Below are positions 35,687 to 44,963 of a stretch of 64,000 nt of DNA, piece by piece. Position 1 is the first letter of the stretch. Each line of letters starts with the position of its first letter. The position numbers and the translations under genes were made by a program. The notes below the pieces were generated by a model. It saw only the letters and a list, made by a program, of their open reading frames with translations. It searched no databases and was not told the DNA's origin. The stretch is from Erythrobacter donghaensis (GTDB lineage: Bacteria; Pseudomonadota; Alphaproteobacteria; Sphingomonadales; Sphingomonadaceae): contig NZ_MUYG01000011.1 in the NCBI RefSeq assembly GCF_002155425.1, forward strand, positions 620,001 to 684,000, read 5' to 3'.

Positions 35687-36973
35687 ATGCGTGCGACGCT
35701 TTCCCTTCCCGGCCCGGCTGCCGCCCCTTCGCAAGCGCCGCGGCGCTGGCTTGGCGGCACCGCGATTGCCCTTGCGCTGCTGGGCGGCGGCTATGCCCTG
35801 ATGGCGCAGGTCGCGGGCGACCGCGGGATCGCCGCCACCGCCGCCAGCGCCGATATCGAGGTCAAGGGCATCAGTGTCGACGTTCAGGGCAAGAGCGCCG
35901 AGGACGCGCGGGCCAAGGGCTGGCGCGAGGCGCAGCGCAAGGCGTGGGAAAAGCTCAAGGGCCCCAAGATTTCCGACAGCCAGCTCGAAGGGCTGGTCTC
36001 GGCCGTGGTGATCGAGCGCGAGCAGCTTGGCCCCCGGCGCTATATCGCGCAGCTCGGCGTGGTGTTCGACCGCCAGCGCGCGGGCGCCTATCTCGGCGGA
36101 GCAGCGCAGCAGACCCGCTCGGCCCCGCTGCTGGTGATCCCGGTGGTGGAGAGCGGCGGCGCCTATATCACCTTCGAACAGCGCAACCCCTGGCAACGCG
36201 CCTGGGCCGAGTTCAATCCGGGGCAGAGCCGCATCGACTATGTCCGCCTCTCGGGCGCGGGGGGCGATTCGCTGCTGGTGAATTTCGGGCAGGCGAACCG
36301 CCGCAGCCGGGCATGGTGGCGCTCGACGCTCGATCAATATGGCGCGACCGATGTGGTGATGGCCTTTGCACGGCTCGATCACCAGTTTCCCGGCGGTCCG
36401 GTGAGCGGCACCTTCACCGCACGCTACGGCCCCGACAATCGCCCGCTGGGCAGTTTTACGCTCAAGGCCGACACGGCCGAGGGCCTGCCCGCGATGCTGG
36501 CGCAGGCGGTGGAGCGGATGGACGGAATCTATGCGAGCGCGCTCGCGGAGGGCAAGCTGCGCCCCGATCCGAGCCTGAGGCTGGGGGCGGGCGGCGCGAT
36601 CGACCCGGCGATCCAGCGCCTGCTCGACATCGGCCGCGCGGCCAAGGCGCGGCAGGCGGCTGAGGCAGCGGCGGCCGCAGGGCTGGTGCCGCGGATCGAT
36701 GCCCAGCCCGTCACCGGCGCCGAGACCGAGGCGGCGGTGCGCAGTTTCACCGTTCAGTTCGCCACCCCGGACGGCGCGGCTTTCGACAGCGCGATCACCG
36801 CCGTGCGCGGCACGTCTGGCGTGCGCGGCCTGCTGCTCAGCAGCACCGCCATCGGCGGCACCTCGGTGATGAGCGTGAGCTATGCCGGCTCGCTCGAAGA
36901 TCTCGCCGCGGCGCTCGAAGCGCGCGGGTTTGCGGTGCGGCGCGGGGCGAACGCGCTCGCCATCAGCCGCTAG
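35687..36973 (+). CDS. Exported protein, DUF2066-like
   Basis: A 428-residue protein with an N-terminal membrane or signal segment ([24 protein letters not shown], about 22-45) followed by [33 protein letters not shown], a pattern seen in DUF2066 proteins. The gene lies between purM and an hda homologue, exactly where DUF2066 sits in Pseudomonas, and I rely on that more than on the motif. The C-terminal domain ends [14 protein letters not shown] and resembles a small ferredoxin-like fold. The function is unknown. Confidence 0.78.
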   Translation: MRATLSLPGPAAAPSQAPRRWLGGTAIALALLGGGYALMAQVAGDRGIAATAASADIEVKGISVDVQGKSAEDARAKGWREAQRKAWEKLKGPKISDSQLEGLVSAVVIEREQLGPRRYIAQLGVVFDRQRAGAYLGGAAQQTRSAPLLVIPVVESGGAYITFEQRNPWQRAWAEFNPGQSRIDYVRLSGAGGDSLLVNFGQANRRSRAWWRSTLDQYGATDVVMAFARLDHQFPGGPVSGTFTARYGPDNRPLGSFTLKADTAEGLPAMLAQAVERMDGIYASALAEGKLRPDPSLRLGAGGAIDPAIQRLLDIGRAAKARQAAEAAAAAGLVPRIDAQPVTGAETEAAVRSFTVQFATPDGAAFDSAITAVRGTSGVRGLLLSSTAIGGTSVMSVSYAGSLEDLAAALEARGFAVRRGANALAISR

Positions 36974-36982
36974 GCGCCGGCC

Positions 36983-37639
36983 ATGGCCGAGCCGTCGCAA
37001 ATCGCCCTGCCGCTGGCGGTGCATGCCCGTGGCGGCGCGCAGCGGATCGTGGTGGGCGATGCCAATGCGGCCGTGGTCGAGGCCTTGCAGTCGCCCGAGC
37101 GCTGGCCGTTCCACGTCGCCATCCTCACCGGCCCGCCGCAATCGGGCAAGAGCCTGCTCGCGCGCTGGGCGCAGGGGCTGCACGGCGCGGATCGGCTCGC
37201 GGTGATCGACGATGCCGAAAGGATGGACGAGACCGCGCTGTTCCACCGCTGGAACGCGGTGCAGCAGGGCGGCAGCGAGGAAGGCAAGGCGCTGCTGATC
37301 GTCGCCAATGCCGATGCGGCAGAGGGCAAGGGCTGGCGTATCGCGCTGCCCGATCTCGCCTCTCGCATCGGCGGATCGCTGCAACTGGAGATCGGCCCGC
37401 CCGACGATGCGATGGCCGCCGACCTGATCCTCGCTCATGCCGAGGCGCGCGGGCTGAGCCTGCCTGACGGGGCGGCCGACTACCTCGTGCCCCGCACGGA
37501 GCGCAGCTTTGCCGCGATTGCCGCACTGGTGGCGGCAATTGACCGCATCTCTCTTGAACGCCAGACGCCCGCCACCATGTCTGTCTGGCGCGCCGCGCTC
37601 GAGGCCCTGCACGGGCCCGAACAGCAGCGCTTGTTCTAG
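36983..37639 (+). CDS. hdaA: DnaA regulatory inactivator, HdaA-like ATPase
   Basis: A 218-residue AAA+ protein. The N-terminus (SQIALPL, from Gln6) fits the sliding-clamp-binding motif of Hda. Walker A is GPPQSGKS and Walker B-like LAVIDDAE follows. A domain III-like tail is present, but no DNA-binding domain IV, which separates it from DnaA. It stimulates ATP hydrolysis by DnaA bound to the loaded clamp and so limits re-initiation. It begins 9 bp after the previous gene. Its TAG stop codon lies inside the left end of the structured repeat that follows. Confidence 0.9.
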   Translation: MAEPSQIALPLAVHARGGAQRIVVGDANAAVVEALQSPERWPFHVAILTGPPQSGKSLLARWAQGLHGADRLAVIDDAERMDETALFHRWNAVQQGGSEEGKALLIVANADAAEGKGWRIALPDLASRIGGSLQLEIGPPDDAMAADLILAHAEARGLSLPDGAADYLVPRTERSFAAIAALVAAIDRISLERQTPATMSVWRAALEALHGPEQQRLF

Positions 37640-37905
37640 AGCACTTCCCGACCCATCCGGGTCACCCTGACGGAGCCGATTTGGGCCCAGAGCAAGGAAC
37701 GACGAGCGAGCCATGCCAAAGCATAGTGAGCGAGGAGAGACGCCGCGCTGGGCCCAAATCGGCCCGCCCCTTCGGGGTCGCGTCAGGACATCCGCTGGCT
37801 TCGTCGCGGTGCTTGCAGGGGCAACCAGCCCCTGCTGCGCACCACTTCTGTCCAGCGGATGTCCTGACGCGATCAGCGTGGCCCGGATGGGTCGGGAAGT
37901 GCTCT
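37638..37905. repeat. 268-bp structured palindromic repeat, copy 1
   Basis: A large multi-stem element. The outer stem P1 is a perfect 24-bp inverted repeat (37638-37661 with 37882-37905). Stem P2 is 16 bp (37675-37690 with 37748-37763). Stem P3 is 20 bp (37779-37798 with 37852-37871) with an inner hairpin GCAGGGGC-AACCA-GCCCCTGC (37815-37835). A related copy lies at 62174-62442. Short frames inside, beginning for example MGPEQG or MPKHSE, are not genes. The left edge supplies the hdaA TAG stop. Confidence 0.9.
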
Positions 37906-37952
37906 CATCGGCCGATTGCATCGGCTGTGCTTTGGTGGGATGATGGAGCGCC

Positions 37953-38705
37953 ATGTTTGACCGGCTGATCAGCTATCTGGACTCGGTGCGCGCGCGCGAT
38001 CCCGCGCCGCGTTCGCGCTGGGAGATCCTGCTTTACCCCGGTGTCTGGGCGCTCGGTTTCCACCGCGTCGCGCACTGGCTGTTCGAGGCGAAGATGTATT
38101 TCCTCGCGCGGGTGGTGAACCACATTGCGCGCCTGCTGACCGCGATCGACATCCATCCGGGCGCGACGATCGGCAAGAATTTCTTCATCGACCACGGCTT
38201 CACCGTAATCGGGGAGACCGCGGAGATCGGCGACAATGTCACGATCTACCAATGCGTAACGCTGGGCGGCACCAACCCCACCAACGGCAAGGGCGGCAAG
38301 CGCCACCCGACGCTGCGCGACAATGTCATCATCGGTTCGGGCGCGCAGATCATCGGGCCGATCGAGGTGGGGGAGCGCGCGCGCGTCGGCGCCAATGCGG
38401 TCGTCACCGATGATGTGCCTGCGGGCGCGACGATGGTCGGCCTCAAGGCGCGCTCCACGCTGGTTCCGGCGGAGGAGTGGATCAAGGAGTTCATCCCCTA
38501 CGGCACGCCCTGCGACGATCCGCCCTGCGACGACAAGGGCCGCCCGCGCGGGGATTGCGTCGAAAAGCTCGAGGCCGAGGTGGCGATGATGCGTGAGGAA
38601 CTGGCGCTGATGAAGGCCATGCTGGCCGAGCGCGCGGCCCCGGTGGCCGATCCGACGCCGCCTGCCGCGCCGGTGCGCATCCGCAAGCGTGCGGCCGAGG
38701 ATTGA
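37953..38705 (+). CDS. cysE: Serine O-acetyltransferase
   Basis: A 250-residue enzyme that makes O-acetylserine for cysteine synthesis. [37 protein letters not shown] (catalytic histidine), [24 protein letters not shown] and [24 protein letters not shown] are hexapeptide-repeat blocks of the left-handed beta-helix. The N-terminal domain is short compared with E. coli CysE, as in the EpsC form. The last 60 residues form a charged, coiled-coil-like tail not typical of the family. It is the first gene after the structured repeat. Confidence 0.95.
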   Translation: MFDRLISYLDSVRARDPAPRSRWEILLYPGVWALGFHRVAHWLFEAKMYFLARVVNHIARLLTAIDIHPGATIGKNFFIDHGFTVIGETAEIGDNVTIYQCVTLGGTNPTNGKGGKRHPTLRDNVIIGSGAQIIGPIEVGERARVGANAVVTDDVPAGATMVGLKARSTLVPAEEWIKEFIPYGTPCDDPPCDDKGRPRGDCVEKLEAEVAMMREELALMKAMLAERAAPVADPTPPAAPVRIRKRAAED

Positions 38706-38724
38706 CCGCTTGAAGCCTCCCGCA

Positions 38725-39081
38725 ATGGCGCCCCACGGCGGGGCCGGACAGGTGGTTCCCTTTCCCGGACGCGGCGCGGATCAGGTCGGGTTCGAACGGG
38801 CCGAGTTGATGCGCATCCTCGATCTTTATGGCCGGATGGTCGCCGCCGGGGAATGGCGCGACTATGCGATGGACTTCACCCGCCACGCCGCCACTTTCGC
38901 CGCCTTCCGCCGCGCTGCCGAACGCCCGCAGGCGCGGGTGGAAAAGCGCCCGGCGCTGCGCGCCAAGCAGGGGATGTGGACGCTGTTCGGCGAACACGGG
39001 CAGATCCTGAAGCGCGGCCACGACCTCGCCGGCGTGCTCGCCCCGATGGAGCGGCGGCTGCTGAAGGCGGTGGACGACTAG
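38725..39081 (+). CDS. DUF2794 family protein
   Basis: A 118-residue soluble protein. GFERAELMRILDLYGRMVAAGEWRDYAMDF, ATFAAFRRAAERPQARVEK and a tail with FGEHGQILKRGHDLAGVLAPMERRLLK identify the DUF2794 family, which is specific to alphaproteobacteria. The function is not known. The chosen ATG at 38725 is 19 bp after the cysE stop. A TTG six codons upstream is an alternative. Confidence 0.87.
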   Translation: MAPHGGAGQVVPFPGRGADQVGFERAELMRILDLYGRMVAAGEWRDYAMDFTRHAATFAAFRRAAERPQARVEKRPALRAKQGMWTLFGEHGQILKRGHDLAGVLAPMERRLLKAVDD

Positions 39082-39092
39082 GCAGAACGAAA

Positions 39093-39124
39093 CGGCCCCG
39101 CCAGACCGAAGCCTGACGGGGCCG
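39093..39124. terminator. Bidirectional terminator hairpin
   Basis: CGGCCCCG..CCAG pairs with CTGA..CGGGGCCG. A T-rich tract (GTTTCGTT) follows on the minus-strand reading, so it fits the convergent membrane protein gene best, but it also closes the DUF2794 transcript. Confidence 0.7.
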
Positions 39125-39147
39125 TCACTGTCTCTCCGAAACGACGC

Positions 39148-40332
39148 TTACGCCGGGCTGGCCCCTGCGGGCGGGGCGTAGGCGGGCTCCTCGGTGGCGG
39201 GGAGCAGCGCCTGCACATTCGCGGGCAGCAGCGTCACCACCCCGCGCCGGATCGGCTGCCAGAAGGCCGAGAGGCTGAGCAGCGCCGAGCCGATCACCAG
39301 CGCGGTCAGCGCGAAGTTGAGCTCGACCGCGCCGAATTCGCGGAACAGGAAGGTCAGCGCAAACAGCACATAGGCCAGCGCCGAGACCAGCAGCGCGCGC
39401 CGGTCGGTCGCCAGTGCGACGAGACCGAAGGCGACATAGGCCCCGAGCACCGCGACGGCGGCGCCGACGCCGGGATTGTCGCCGTCGGTCACTCCCAGCA
39501 GCGCGAAGATCGGATGCGCGATCATCGGCGCGGCGGTGAGGTGGAGCCAGAAGGCGACGTCAGAGCGGCGGGTGGTGCGCGCGCGGTCGGAAATGTCCCA
39601 GCGCATCGCGAAGGCGAACACGGCGAGCCCCGCGACCAGCACCAGCGAGAGCATCACCTTCTCGCCCAGATTGTCGGGGCCGATCGCGGCGGCGGTCAGC
39701 GCCAGAACCGTTCCCGCGACCGCGGCAGAGCCCGCCGCAACCGTAATCGGCACCATGAACCGCCGCCAGTGCAGCCAGGCCGCGCCCGCCGCCAGCAGGG
39801 CAGCGAGGGCGACTAGCACCGCCACCAGCGAATTGTTGTCGTTGGTGGCCGCACCCGTCAGAAACACGCCGCCGATACCGGTCGCAAACACGCCGCCGAC
39901 AAAGGCGAGCAGCAGCAGGATTGAGGGCAGGGCCATGCGTCGCCGCGCGGTGAAGAACAGCGCCAGTGGCCATGCGGCAGCAGCCACGAACATCCCTGCC
40001 AGCATCGCCGTGACAGCATTGTTGCGATCCGATGCGGCATCATAGGCCGCCCATGCCTCTGCGCCCGCCTTGCCATACTCGGTGACAGGCCACGCAGGCT
40101 CCGGCGCGATCAACCCCGCCAGCGCCTGACCGATCGCGCCCAGCGCCACCAGCAGGATCACGATCCCGATGCTGACGAAGATGTCGTTGAAGGAGTTGAG
40201 CAGCCGGAAATCCTCTTCCGAGGCATGCGGCAGCGCGCGCATCCGGCTCATATGGCTGCGGAAATTCGCCGCCGCCTCGGCGCTCAGCGCGCCTGCGGCG
40301 ACGGCGGAATTGAGGTCTTCGTCACTATACAC
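39148..40332 (-). CDS. Multi-pass membrane protein, DUF2157-like start
   Basis: A 394-residue protein with an N-terminal soluble helix (LNSAVAAGALSAEAAANFRSHM) and about 10-11 membrane segments. The short cytoplasmic N-domain that ends in LLNSFNDIFVSIGIVILLVAL resembles DUF2157 or DUF4401 proteins, but I cannot be sure. A GTG at 40332 starts it; GGGGGAGA is upstream. The longer open frame is ruled out because its first 100 residues have no hydrophobic pattern and are rich in His/Arg. The function is unknown. Confidence 0.8.
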   Translation of the reverse strand: MYSDEDLNSAVAAGALSAEAAANFRSHMSRMRALPHASEEDFRLLNSFNDIFVSIGIVILLVALGAIGQALAGLIAPEPAWPVTEYGKAGAEAWAAYDAASDRNNAVTAMLAGMFVAAAAWPLALFFTARRRMALPSILLLLAFVGGVFATGIGGVFLTGAATNDNNSLVAVLVALAALLAAGAAWLHWRRFMVPITVAAGSAAVAGTVLALTAAAIGPDNLGEKVMLSLVLVAGLAVFAFAMRWDISDRARTTRRSDVAFWLHLTAAPMIAHPIFALLGVTDGDNPGVGAAVAVLGAYVAFGLVALATDRRALLVSALAYVLFALTFLFREFGAVELNFALTALVIGSALLSLSAFWQPIRRGVVTLLPANVQALLPATEEPAYAPPAGASPA

Positions 40333-40418
40333 CGGGCAATCTCCCCCTGATTTGCGGGAAGAATGCGCCGGGTGTGTTGGTTTGTCAATACAGTAAGGCG
40401 GTTGGCTTTGCGCGGACG

Positions 40419-41069
40419 TTATTCGAAGATCGCGCTTGCCTCCAGCGTATCGAGCTGTGCCGCTGTGATCGCCGTAATGATCTGGATCAGCTGCCATGCT
40501 GCGCCGATGGTGCAGATGCTCGATCCGATGCCGAGTATGGTGGCCACCTGCAGGTTGCCGGCATCCGCCGCCATGCCGAGCCGCATGCTGATATTGCCGA
40601 GGATGTTGCCGACGATCCACAGCCCCCACCACAAGGTCAGCGTTCCGGGTGCGTCCGAACTGAAGCTGTCAGCGCTCTGGTGGCTTTCGTGCCACAATTC
40701 GCGCATCGCCTGGAACGGCTTGAACAGGTTGGCGATCGGGACAAAAAACCAGCCGACCGCCCAGCCGGGAGACGTCTCAAGCCCCGGCAGGCCCGCTTCA
40801 TGAAGATTCGCATGGGCCCGGTGAATCCACATGGCGACCACGATCACCGACACCACGAAGACGAGCGTCGTCGAAATCATGATGACCATATAGACCATCG
40901 TCACCAACGAGTCCGGGTCGCCAAAGGGGTCGATCACCCCGGCCAGCTCCAGCACCTCGCACAACAGCGCCAGCACGAAGATCCCGATAACCGCGTATGA
41001 TGCGTAGATCGCGATGCTCGCGCGCTGCTGCAATGTCCCGATGCCGGGAACGACCCCTTCTGCCTGCAT
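40419..41069 (-). CDS. DUF4328 membrane protein
   Basis: A 216-residue membrane protein. It starts at 41069 behind GGGGAG. The family pattern IHRAHANLHEAGLPGLETSPGWAVGWFFVPIANLFKPFQAMRELWHES is very clear and identifies DUF4328. There are about six hydrophobic segments (15-38, 55-80, 105-125, 150-170 and two near the end). The function is unknown. It lies between two minus-strand genes with a terminator upstream, so it has its own promoter. Confidence 0.9.
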   Translation of the reverse strand: MQAEGVVPGIGTLQQRASIAIYASYAVIGIFVLALLCEVLELAGVIDPFGDPDSLVTMVYMVIMISTTLVFVVSVIVVAMWIHRAHANLHEAGLPGLETSPGWAVGWFFVPIANLFKPFQAMRELWHESHQSADSFSSDAPGTLTLWWGLWIVGNILGNISMRLGMAADAGNLQVATILGIGSSICTIGAAWQLIQIITAITAAQLDTLEASAIFE

Positions 41070-41102
41070 GCCTTGCTCCCCTGAGGGGCCATGCACCAAT
41101 GC

Positions 41103-41134
41103 AAAACGCCCCCGCGCATTTCTGCACGGGGGCG
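41103..41134 (-). terminator. Rho-independent terminator of the 41172-42101 SDR gene
   Basis: Read on the minus strand, CGCCCCCG pairs with CGGGGGCG and an inner TGC/GCG extension, followed by TTTT (41103-41106 on the plus strand as AAAA). It lies 38 bp after the SDR stop codon. Confidence 0.8.
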
Positions 41135-41171
41135 CCGCAAATTCAAGGGCTTCTCGCCGAGAAGCGCGCAC

Positions 41172-42101
41172 TTACCCGCGCGCGCTGGCAGGCCCGGTGC
41201 CGGTGACCTTCTGCATCGCCTTGAGGATATTGCCCGACTGCTCGGAGCCCGACTGCGGGGCGATGAGGTTGGTGAAGGAATTGATCTCCTCCCACCGTGC
41301 GGCGAAGCCTTCGAGCGTGCGCTCGCCTTCGGGCAGCCACACGGCGTCGTTCATCACGGTCCACGAGGAGTGATAGCCGCCCGCACCCGCGCCGACGATG
41401 GCGTTGGTCGGCGCGTCTTCGGAGACGAGGAACAGCGCGGCAGGCACGACGTTCTCGGGTGCGAAGAGCTTGAAGGCTTCCTCGGGGAAGAGGTCTTCGG
41501 TCATGCGGGTGCCCGCGACCGGCGAGAGCGTGTTGCAGCGTACGTTGTACTTCGCGCCTTCAAGTGCCAGCGTCTTGGTCAGGCCAGCGAGACCCAGCTT
41601 CGCCGCGCCGTAATTCGCCTGACCGAAATTGCCGAACAGGCCGGTCGAGGAGGCGGTCATCAGGATGCGGCCATAGCCCTGCTCGCGCATCGTTTCCCAC
41701 GCGGCCTTGGTGGCGAAGGCGCTGCCGGTGAGGTGCACCTTGACCACGAATTCGAAGTCGGCGGGCTCCATCTTGGCGAAGGTCTTGTCGCGCAGCACGC
41801 CCGCGTTGTTGATCAGCACATGGACGCCGCCCCACTTCTGCTTGGCGTCGGCGACCATCTTTTCCATCTGCTCGTATTCGATGACGCTGGCGCCGTTGGC
41901 GATCGCTTCACCGCCCATCGCCTCGATCTCGGCGACGACCTGCGCCGCGGCGTCCGAGGTGCCGGTGCCATCGCGCGAACCGCCGAGGTCGTTCACAACA
42001 ACCTTCGCGCCGCGCCGGGCGAGTTCGAGCGCATAGGCCTTGCCGAGCCCGCCGCCGGCACCGGTGACGATGGCGACCTTGTCCTTGAAGCTGATGGTCA
42101 T
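41172..42101 (-). CDS. SDR, MFE-2-type 3-hydroxyacyl-CoA dehydrogenase-like
   Basis: A 309-residue [33 protein letters not shown] (the NDLGG ending indicates NAD(H)), [15 protein letters not shown], the catalytic serine in TASSTG and YGAAKLGL are visible. [13 protein letters not shown] and [11 protein letters not shown] are closest to the hydroxyacyl-CoA dehydrogenase part of peroxisomal multifunctional enzyme 2. The likely role is fatty acid or sterol side-chain oxidation. The C-terminal 60 residues continue past the SDR core ([20 protein letters not shown]). The start at 42101 has a GGAGAGAG ribosome site. Confidence 0.9.
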   Translation of the reverse strand: MTISFKDKVAIVTGAGGGLGKAYALELARRGAKVVVNDLGGSRDGTGTSDAAAQVVAEIEAMGGEAIANGASVIEYEQMEKMVADAKQKWGGVHVLINNAGVLRDKTFAKMEPADFEFVVKVHLTGSAFATKAAWETMREQGYGRILMTASSTGLFGNFGQANYGAAKLGLAGLTKTLALEGAKYNVRCNTLSPVAGTRMTEDLFPEEAFKLFAPENVVPAALFLVSEDAPTNAIVGAGAGGYHSSWTVMNDAVWLPEGERTLEGFAARWEEINSFTNLIAPQSGSEQSGNILKAMQKVTGTGPASARG

Positions 42102-42227
42102 GTGATCTCTCTCCTGTGATGTGAGAGGGCGTGCTTTACGCCCGCGTAAACCGAGTTGCGGCGCGCTGCGTGGCACTTTCGCGCGCCCCATGCAACAGCG
42201 GAAAAGGCAGAGGGCGATGCCGTAGGG

Positions 42228-42923
42228 TCAGGCCGAGGGTTGTAGCGCCCGCAGCCTGGGAATCAGGCCCTCAAACGAATCGATCACCCCATCCGCGCCA
42301 AGATCATGCGGGGGCCTGTCGCAATAGCCGTAAGCCGCCGCGATCACCGGAACGCCCGCGGCCTTGGCGGCGCGCACGTCGTAGGTGGAGTCACCGATGA
42401 ACACGAAACGTCCGCCGCCGGTCGCCTCGCGCGCGGCGAGGACAGGGGCGGGGTGGGGCTTGGCGAGGAACTGGCCGTCTTCGCCCTTGCCCATCGAATC
42501 CCCTCCGATCACGGTGTCGAAGCGGTCGATCAGATCGAGCTGGGTCAGGACCGAGCGGGCGAAGGCTTCGAACTTGTTGGTCACCACCGCCATCCGCACG
42601 CCCTGCGCGGCGAGTGCGTCCAGCACCTCGCGCACTTGCGGATAGGGCACGGTGTGGACCGCGTTGTTCTGCTCGTAAAACCCGAGCATCGCCTTGTAGA
42701 GCCGCCGGAACTCGTCCTCGGCCACGCCGCCCTGCGCCTCGATCGCACGGGCCAGCATGATCTTGGCCCCGCCGCCGATCAGGTCCTTGCTGGTCTCCAC
42801 CGACACCGCCGCGAACCCGCCCAGCGCCAGCGCATGGTTCACCGCCGCGCCCAGATCGCGGAAGGTATCGAGCAGCGTGCCGTCGAGGTCGAAACCGATG
42901 GCGTCGAAGGGGATGGTGGTCAT
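42228..42923 (-). CDS. gph: Phosphoglycolate phosphatase
   Basis: A 231-residue HAD-superfamily phosphatase that removes phosphate from 2-phosphoglycolate. FDLDGTLLDTFRDL carries the nucleophile aspartate, VVTNKFEAFARSVL is motif II, KPHPAPVL is motif III and FIGDSTYDVRAAKAAG is motif IV with the metal ligands. The start at 42923 is chosen because the longer frame overlaps the glmU promoter region. It is divergent from glmU with 76 bp between. Confidence 0.9.
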   Translation of the reverse strand: MTTIPFDAIGFDLDGTLLDTFRDLGAAVNHALALGGFAAVSVETSKDLIGGGAKIMLARAIEAQGGVAEDEFRRLYKAMLGFYEQNNAVHTVPYPQVREVLDALAAQGVRMAVVTNKFEAFARSVLTQLDLIDRFDTVIGGDSMGKGEDGQFLAKPHPAPVLAAREATGGGRFVFIGDSTYDVRAAKAAGVPVIAAAYGYCDRPPHDLGADGVIDSFEGLIPRLRALQPSA

Positions 42924-42999
42924 GGGCGGCCGCGTGGCGGATGCTTCTTCAAATCGCAAGCATTTGCTGGCAGGCGCGGGTTTGCTTACAGGGGCTTTC

Positions 43000-44370
43000 A
43001 TGACCGACATCACTTCTCCCTTTGCCGCCATCATCCTTGCTGCGGGCAAGGGCACCCGGATGAAGAGCGATCTGCACAAGGTGCTCCACCCGATTGCCGG
43101 GCGGGCGATGCTCGATCACCTGATGGCGAGCGTTGCAGAGCTCGGGCCGGAGCGCACCGCCGTGGTCGTCGGCGCGGGGCGCGAGCAGATCGAGAAGGCG
43201 GTGGGGACGCGCGCGGTGACCTGCCTTCAGGAGCCGCAGCTCGGCACAGGGCACGCGGTGCAGCAGGCGGAGAGCGCGCTGGCGGGCTTCAGCGGCGATG
43301 TGCTGGTGCTCTATGGCGATGTGCCCTTCGTCAAGGCAGGCACGATGCGCGCCATGCTTGAGCGGCTGCACGGCCCGGACGCGCCTGCCGTGGTGGTGCT
43401 CGGCTTCGAGCCGGATGATCCGCTCGCCTATGGCCGGGTGATCGCGGATGATGCAGGCGCGATCCTCAAGATGGTCGAATACAAGGACGCGGACGAGGGC
43501 GAGCGCGCCTGCCACCTGTGCAATTCGGGCCTGCTCGCGGCGCGTGCCGAAGACCTGTTCGCGCTGCTCGCCCGCATCGGCAACGACAACGCACAGGGCG
43601 AATATTACCTCCCCGATATCGTCAATATCGCAATTGCCGGAGGACGCAGCTGCGCGGTGATCGTGGCCGAGAGCGCCGACGAGGTCGCCGGGATCAACTC
43701 CCGCGCCGAACTCGCAGGGGCCGAGGCGCGCTGGCAGGCCGCCCGCCGCCTTCGCGCGATGGAGGAAGGCGCGACCCTGATCGCCCCCGACACCGTCTTC
43801 TTCGCTCATGACACGGTGCTGGGCCGCGATGTCACGATCGAGCCCAATGTCTTCTTCGGCCCCGGCGTGCAGGTGGCCGACAAGGTGCTGATCCGCGCCA
43901 ACAGCCATATCGAAGGCGCTTCGCTCGCCAGCGGGGTCAAGGTCGGCCCCTTCGCGCGGCTGCGCCCCGGCACGGTGCTGGAGGAGGGCAGCTTCATCGG
44001 CAATTTCGTCGAAGTGAAGAACGCCACGCTCCACGCCGGGGCCAAGGCCAGCCACCTCACCTATCTGGGCGATGCCTCGGTGGGCGCGGGCGCGAATATC
44101 GGCGCGGGCACCATCACCTGCAATTACGACGGCTATTTCAAATATCGCACCACCATCGGCGAGCGCGCCTTTATCGGCTCGAATTCCTCGCTGATTGCGC
44201 CCGTCACCATCGGCGCGGATGCGATTGTCGCAGCCGGATCGGCCGTCACCCGCGATGTCGCGCCGGGCGAACTGCGCATGGTGCGCGCCGAGCAGCTGGT
44301 GAAGGACGGCTGGGCCGACCGCTTCCACGATGCGATGAAGAAGAAGAAAGCGGCGGAGAAGAAGGGGTGA
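43000..44370 (+). CDS. glmU: GlmU, bifunctional UDP-GlcNAc synthesis enzyme
   Basis: A 456-residue enzyme that acetylates glucosamine-1-phosphate and then adds UMP to make UDP-N-acetylglucosamine, the precursor of peptidoglycan and lipid A. ILAAGKGTRMKSDLHKVLHP is the uridyltransferase P-loop, QLGTGHAVQQA and LYGDVPFV follow, and from about residue 250 the left-handed beta-helix (FGPGVQVADKVLIRANSHIEGA, FVEVKNATLHAGAKASHLTYLGD) holds the acetyltransferase. All landmarks are present. It is coupled to the lipoprotein gene that follows. Confidence 0.97.
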   Translation: MTDITSPFAAIILAAGKGTRMKSDLHKVLHPIAGRAMLDHLMASVAELGPERTAVVVGAGREQIEKAVGTRAVTCLQEPQLGTGHAVQQAESALAGFSGDVLVLYGDVPFVKAGTMRAMLERLHGPDAPAVVVLGFEPDDPLAYGRVIADDAGAILKMVEYKDADEGERACHLCNSGLLAARAEDLFALLARIGNDNAQGEYYLPDIVNIAIAGGRSCAVIVAESADEVAGINSRAELAGAEARWQAARRLRAMEEGATLIAPDTVFFAHDTVLGRDVTIEPNVFFGPGVQVADKVLIRANSHIEGASLASGVKVGPFARLRPGTVLEEGSFIGNFVEVKNATLHAGAKASHLTYLGDASVGAGANIGAGTITCNYDGYFKYRTTIGERAFIGSNSSLIAPVTIGADAIVAAGSAVTRDVAPGELRMVRAEQLVKDGWADRFHDAMKKKKAAEKKG

Positions 44371-44963
44371 GGGCGGCGCTCGGCCTCGCGGCGCTCGCGT
44401 TGCTGGCGGGATGCCAGGGGCAACCGGCTCATGAGGCTGGCGCAAACGAAGCGAAGATCGCTCCGGTCTCGTCTGCCCCAGCAGCCGAGCCCACAGCAGC
44501 GCCTGCAAAGAGCAGCGCCAAACTTGACTGCGCCGCCGACGAGACGCCGATCTTTGCCTGCCAATTCAAGGACGGCAAGCGCGTTGCCGTGTGCGGCGTG
44601 AGCGAGTGGTATGGACGATACCGCTTTGGCCGCGACACGGCAGAACTTGAACTGGACGGCGGCAACTACGCCTACACCATGTATTCCGGCGGCGGCGAGG
44701 GCCAGATCGCTTTCGACAATGGTGACACGCGCTACATCGTTTTCAGCCGCATGGTCCGCACGGGTTTCGACGAGAATGGCAACCGCCCCGCGATCAGCGA
44801 CGGGATCGTGATCGAGCGTGGAGGCAGGTTTGTCGACATCAAGCTGTGCGAAGATCCTGATATGATCCCCCTCCGGAACGAGGCAGCCAACGCGATATGG
44901 GAAGACGAGGGCAAGTTGTTCACCGACGAAACCATTAGAGCGGACCCTCCCGGCAATGAGTGA
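44367..44963 (+). CDS. Predicted lipoprotein, unknown function
   Basis: A 198-residue lipoprotein whose GTG start overlaps the glmU stop (GTGA). The lipobox is LLAGC with cysteine 16. A low-complexity Ala/Pro/Glu stretch follows (about 20-50), then a beta-rich domain with two cysteines (LDCAADETPIFACQF) and repeats of the YRFGRDTAELELDGG type. The second half is GNRPAISDGIVIERGG. I do not recognise the family. The tight coupling to glmU suggests co-expression, not a shared reaction. Confidence 0.82.
   Translation: MRAALGLAALALLAGCQGQPAHEAGANEAKIAPVSSAPAAEPTAAPAKSSAKLDCAADETPIFACQFKDGKRVAVCGVSEWYGRYRFGRDTAELELDGGNYAYTMYSGGGEGQIAFDNGDTRYIVFSRMVRTGFDENGNRPAISDGIVIERGGRFVDIKLCEDPDMIPLRNEAANAIWEDEGKLFTDETIRADPPGNE

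Noticed and set aside
35618..37954. N-terminal extension of the purM frame to 1144 codons on the minus strand
   Set aside because: The extra part is the antisense of the DUF2066-like gene, hdaA and the structured repeat. PurM has a full-length family match from 35617 alone.
37681..37968. Short frames within the structured repeat (for example beginning MGPEQG or MPKHSE)
   Set aside because: They lie inside the palindromic element, have no ribosome site and repeat in the second copy, so they are artefacts of the repeat.
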